Below, one piece after another: positions 5,097 through 6,289 of a DNA stretch of 6,289 nucleotides. The notes beneath the pieces are model-generated. The model was not told where the DNA came from. It made no database searches and was given only the letters and a program-made list of their open reading frames with translations. The stretch spans positions 3,263-9,551 of the forward strand of contig CAJUQK010000043.1 in the NCBI GenBank assembly GCA_910588205.1, in the 5' to 3' direction. The position numbers and the translations under genes are program-made. The DNA comes from an uncultured Eggerthellaceae bacterium (GTDB lineage: Bacteria > Actinomycetota > Coriobacteriia > Coriobacteriales > Eggerthellaceae). Numbering within the stretch: position 1 is the stretch's first letter; every line of letters begins with the position of its first letter.

Positions 5097-5309
5097 ATGG
5101 CAACCGAGAAAGACTATTCAATATCCGCCAGTGCGGTCAACGCCGTGGTCGAGTCAGCCGAGAAGATAGAAGGTGCAGCCTCATTGCTCCTTTTGCTGGA
5201 GGAGAAGGCCGGGGATGACGGTACCGTCACATCGTCGGAGCTGGCAGCCATAAGAAGCATCCTTGAAAGCTGCGCCAAAGACCTAAATAGCGCTTTTCAG
5301 GAAGTTTGA
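5097..5309 (+). CDS. Small helical protein of unknown function
   Basis: A 70-aa protein, MATEKDYSISASAV... ending NSAFQEV. It is rich in Ala, Glu, Ser and Leu, has no Cys-rich or HTH pattern and no signal peptide, and has only one Cys. Two likely helices (about 10-37 and 47-68), with the leucine run SLLLLLEE in the first, are joined by a turn GDDGTVTS; this is an acidic helical-hairpin layout. The start at 5097 is preceded by AAGGG (5083-5087, 9-nt gap) with a stronger GGAGGG further up (5072-5077). The gene ends just before a good terminator and has its own long leader with the large inverted repeat. I do not recognise the family. It could be an accessory or regulatory protein of the element; no function is claimed. 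Confidence 0.7.
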   Translation: MATEKDYSISASAVNAVVESAEKIEGAASLLLLLEEKAGDDGTVTSSELAAIRSILESCAKDLNSAFQEV

Positions 5310-5317
5310 TCGCTTAG

Positions 5318-5358
5318 CCGAGTAGCCTCAAACCAAGCTGCTCGGTTTCTCTTCTCTT
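5318..5358 (+). terminator. Rho-independent terminator after the small helical gene
   Basis: CCGAGTAGC (5318-5326) pairs with GCTGCTCGG (5337-5345), giving 9 bp with one G-U wobble and a 10-nt loop. It is followed by the pyrimidine-rich tract TTTCTCTTCTCTT (5346-5358). It starts 8 bp after the stop of the 5097 gene and separates it from the convergent minus-strand regulator, whose stop codon lies in the tract. On the minus strand no U-run follows, so it mainly serves the plus strand. Confidence 0.8.
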
Positions 5359-5773
5359 AGAACTTCCTCTTCCAGGCGTTGTATTCCTCCTGGGTGATCT
5401 CGCCCGTTATCAAGCGGTGACGGATCTCGCCCCATGCGCCTATCGCCTCGACGGTTTTCTGGGCGTTCTTTGCTTTCGGGTCGATCCAGAGGCCGCCGTC
5501 GCACATGTCGGGAACGAGTCCGAACTCGTCTTCGAGCTGGAGCAGTGCTCCCACTAAGTCCCTCGCGCTTTCTATCTTGTGGTCTTCGAGCATCCTCGGC
5601 GACACGTCGAGGGCATGGGCGATCTTCTCCAGCTGGCTTTCGCCGGGCGTTCTTATCCCTCTTTCGTAGTGGAGGATCGCGCTCTCGGTCAAGCCGACCA
5701 TCTCGCCAAGTCGCGCCGCGCTCAAGCCGTGCGCCTTTCGATATCGCCTTATGTTCTCGCCGGTGGTTGCCAT
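5357..5773 (-). CDS. XRE-family transcriptional regulator
   Basis: Phage-repressor-type DNA-binding protein of 138 aa. The HTH_3/Cro-C1 domain covers residues about 5-60: GENIRRYRKAHGLSAARLGEMVGLTESAILHYERGIRTP, then a last helix LEKIAHALDVSPRML; the two are listed here as adjoining parts of one domain. The C-terminal part (about 73-138) ends AWGEIRHRLITGEITQEEYNAWKRKF, a short SHOCT-like tail seen in many XRE regulators of Gram-positive mobile elements. The ATG at 5773 is chosen because the HTH follows normally. A TTG at 5785 would add four residues, and neither start has a strong ribosome binding site. The gene is divergent from the Y-family polymerase and convergent with the 5097 gene. It probably represses its own promoter and perhaps other element genes; the targets are not visible from the sequence. 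Confidence 0.85.
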   Translation of the reverse strand: MATTGENIRRYRKAHGLSAARLGEMVGLTESAILHYERGIRTPGESQLEKIAHALDVSPRMLEDHKIESARDLVGALLQLEDEFGLVPDMCDGGLWIDPKAKNAQKTVEAIGAWGEIRHRLITGEITQEEYNAWKRKF

Positions 5774-5809
5774 GCATGTTCTCAATCGCTCGACTTTATC
5801 ACTGCAATC

Positions 5810-5833
5810 ATTATCGTACAGATTCGTACTGTA
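5810..5833 (-). promoter_or_regulatory. Possible promoter/operator of the XRE regulator gene
   Basis: Read on the minus strand, GATAAT (plus-strand ATTATC, 5810-5815) could be a -10 box. Just upstream of it are inverted arms TACAG (5817-5821) and CTGTA (5829-5833) and a direct repeat of CGTAC (5815-5819, 5825-5829). Symmetry overlapping the promoter of an XRE gene fits autorepression. The arms are short and no clear -35 is present, so this is tentative. Confidence 0.35.
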
Positions 5834-5965
5834 ATGCTGGGCAAATCACGTATGGACAGAACTCTCGGACGCTTCAAGAAGGATTCCTGGATTACCATCT
5901 CGCGCCACAGCTTGGAAAGTGGTCTGCCATCGGAGGCATCTGCCAGAAAACCACAGTTTGTTCGA

Positions 5966-5994
5966 TTGACGAAATCTCGATCTGGATGCATTAT
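5966..5994 (+). promoter_or_regulatory. Candidate promoter of the Y-family polymerase gene
   Basis: TTGACG (5966-5971) and CATTAT (5989-5994) are separated by 17 bp and precede the LexA box, so the box would sit at or just downstream of the transcription start. An alternative pair, TTGTCT (5994-5999) with TATGTT (6016-6021), would place the box inside the promoter. Both arrangements fit LexA repression. Confidence 0.4.
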
Positions 5995-6009
5995 TGTCTA
6001 ATCCATAAT

Positions 6010-6023
6010 CGAACATATGTTCC
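6010..6023 (+). promoter_or_regulatory. LexA (DinR) SOS box
   Basis: CGAACATATGTTCC matches every position of the Gram-positive LexA/DinR consensus CGAACRNRYGTTYC and contains a perfect 12-bp palindrome. It lies 17 bp before the polymerase start codon and just upstream of its ribosome binding site. This predicts DNA-damage-induced expression of the polymerase under control of the host LexA. Confidence 0.9.
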
Positions 6024-6040
6024 CATTATAAGGAGGTGCC

Positions 6041-6289
6041 ATGCGCGATCGCATCATCATGCACATAGACATGAATGCCTTCTATGCGTCTGTCGCGCAG
6101 CATCTCGATCCGTCGCTGCGCGGCAAGGCGGTCGCGGTCGCAGGCGACCCGAAAAAGAGAAACGGCATCATTCTCGCAAAGTCTCGCGAGGCCAAGGCTG
6201 CTGGCGTGAAGACCGCTGAGGCCATATGGCAGGCGAGACAGAAATGCCCCGATCTTATCGTCGTGCCGCCGAACTACACAGCGTACAAG
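6041..6289 (+). CDS. dinB: Y-family DNA polymerase (DinB/UvrX-like), N-terminal part
   Basis: Translesion DNA polymerase; the first 83 residues are visible and the frame is open at the window end. The N-terminus RIIMHIDMNAFYASV (residues 4-18) is the palm motif I of Pol IV-type enzymes with the metal-binding aspartate D10 and the steric-gate/nucleotide-binding region N12-A-F-Y-A-S. Further on are LRGKAVAVAGDP (26-37), NGIILAKSREAKAAGVKT (42-59) and AIWQARQKCPDL (62-73), typical of the Gram-positive DinB/UvrX branch often carried on phages and conjugative elements rather than E. coli Pol IV. The ribosome binding site AAGGAGG (6030-6036) is 4 nt before ATG. A perfect LexA box lies upstream. The C-terminal little-finger and any beta-clamp motif are outside the window. 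The symbol is a family label; the gene may be named differently in its host. Confidence 0.9.
   Translation, partial: MRDRIIMHIDMNAFYASVAQHLDPSLRGKAVAVAGDPKKRNGIILAKSREAKAAGVKTAEAIWQARQKCPDLIVVPPNYTAYK

Noticed and set aside
1..5969. Shared 10-mer GTTCGATTGA at 1-10 and 5960-5969 as possible att repeats
   Set aside because: Several shared 10-mers are expected by chance in 6.3 kb, and neither copy is near a tRNA end or an integrase gene.
5851..6001. Plus-strand 49-codon frame between the XRE gene and the polymerase
   Set aside because: It begins MDRTLGRFKKD but has no ribosome binding site, and its end runs into the polymerase promoter region. Likely a chance frame.

Overview
The window looks like chromosomal or integrated-element DNA of a fairly GC-rich, low-to-medium AT Gram-positive gut-type bacterium. 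The best guess is an Eggerthellaceae/Coriobacteriia host. The basis is the codon use, a tRNA-Gly(CCC) fragment, strong AGGAGG ribosome binding sites, a perfect Bacillus/Actinobacteria-type LexA box, and replication/partition proteins of the kind carried by Tn1549-like conjugative elements of Firmicutes and Coriobacteriia. The host assignment is inference; the sequence does not prove it.

Left part (1-1690): the last codons of an upstream gene, then an ABC-2-type permease (50-1282). After it comes a very short exported or membrane ORF (1313-1435) that looks like the start of a longer gene cut short. A short hydrophobic ORF (1440-1529) resembles a permease N-terminus. Next is a tRNA-Gly(CCC) gene with its own -10 box that breaks off at about 1688, before the T arm and 3' acceptor strand. 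This stretch reads as eroded DNA next to a junction, and I take about 1688 as the likely left edge of, or a scar beside, a mobile element.

Middle part (1690-4833): a compact, translationally coupled operon parA-parB-rep. The genes overlap by 8 bp at both junctions (ATGGTTAA and ATGGGTAA). ParA is a Soj-like deviant Walker ATPase, ParB is a ParB/Spo0J-family protein with a GHRR motif and HTH, and the third gene is a winged-helix replication initiator-like protein. This module carries several DNA signals that the genes do not explain. A two-part hairpin around a 14-bp palindrome covers the parA ribosome binding site. A 23-bp palindrome (11-bp perfect arms) lies inside parB. An array of 15-bp iteron-like repeats followed by AT-rich DNA lies inside rep.

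Right part (4834-6289): a noncoding region of 263 bp holds a large bipartite inverted repeat (8-bp and 14-bp perfect arms, same 10-bp spacing on both sides). It is followed by a small helical protein of unknown function (5097-5309) and a good intrinsic terminator. A convergent XRE-family regulator (5357-5773, minus strand) is divergent from a Y-family DNA polymerase (6041 to beyond the window end). The polymerase has a perfect LexA box 18 bp before its start codon.

Taken together, this is probably the replication/partition and SOS-inducible end of an integrative conjugative element or an integrated plasmid. I did not find a convincingly new protein system. The most interesting content is the set of cis-acting candidates (centromere, origin, operator) built into and around parA-parB-rep.
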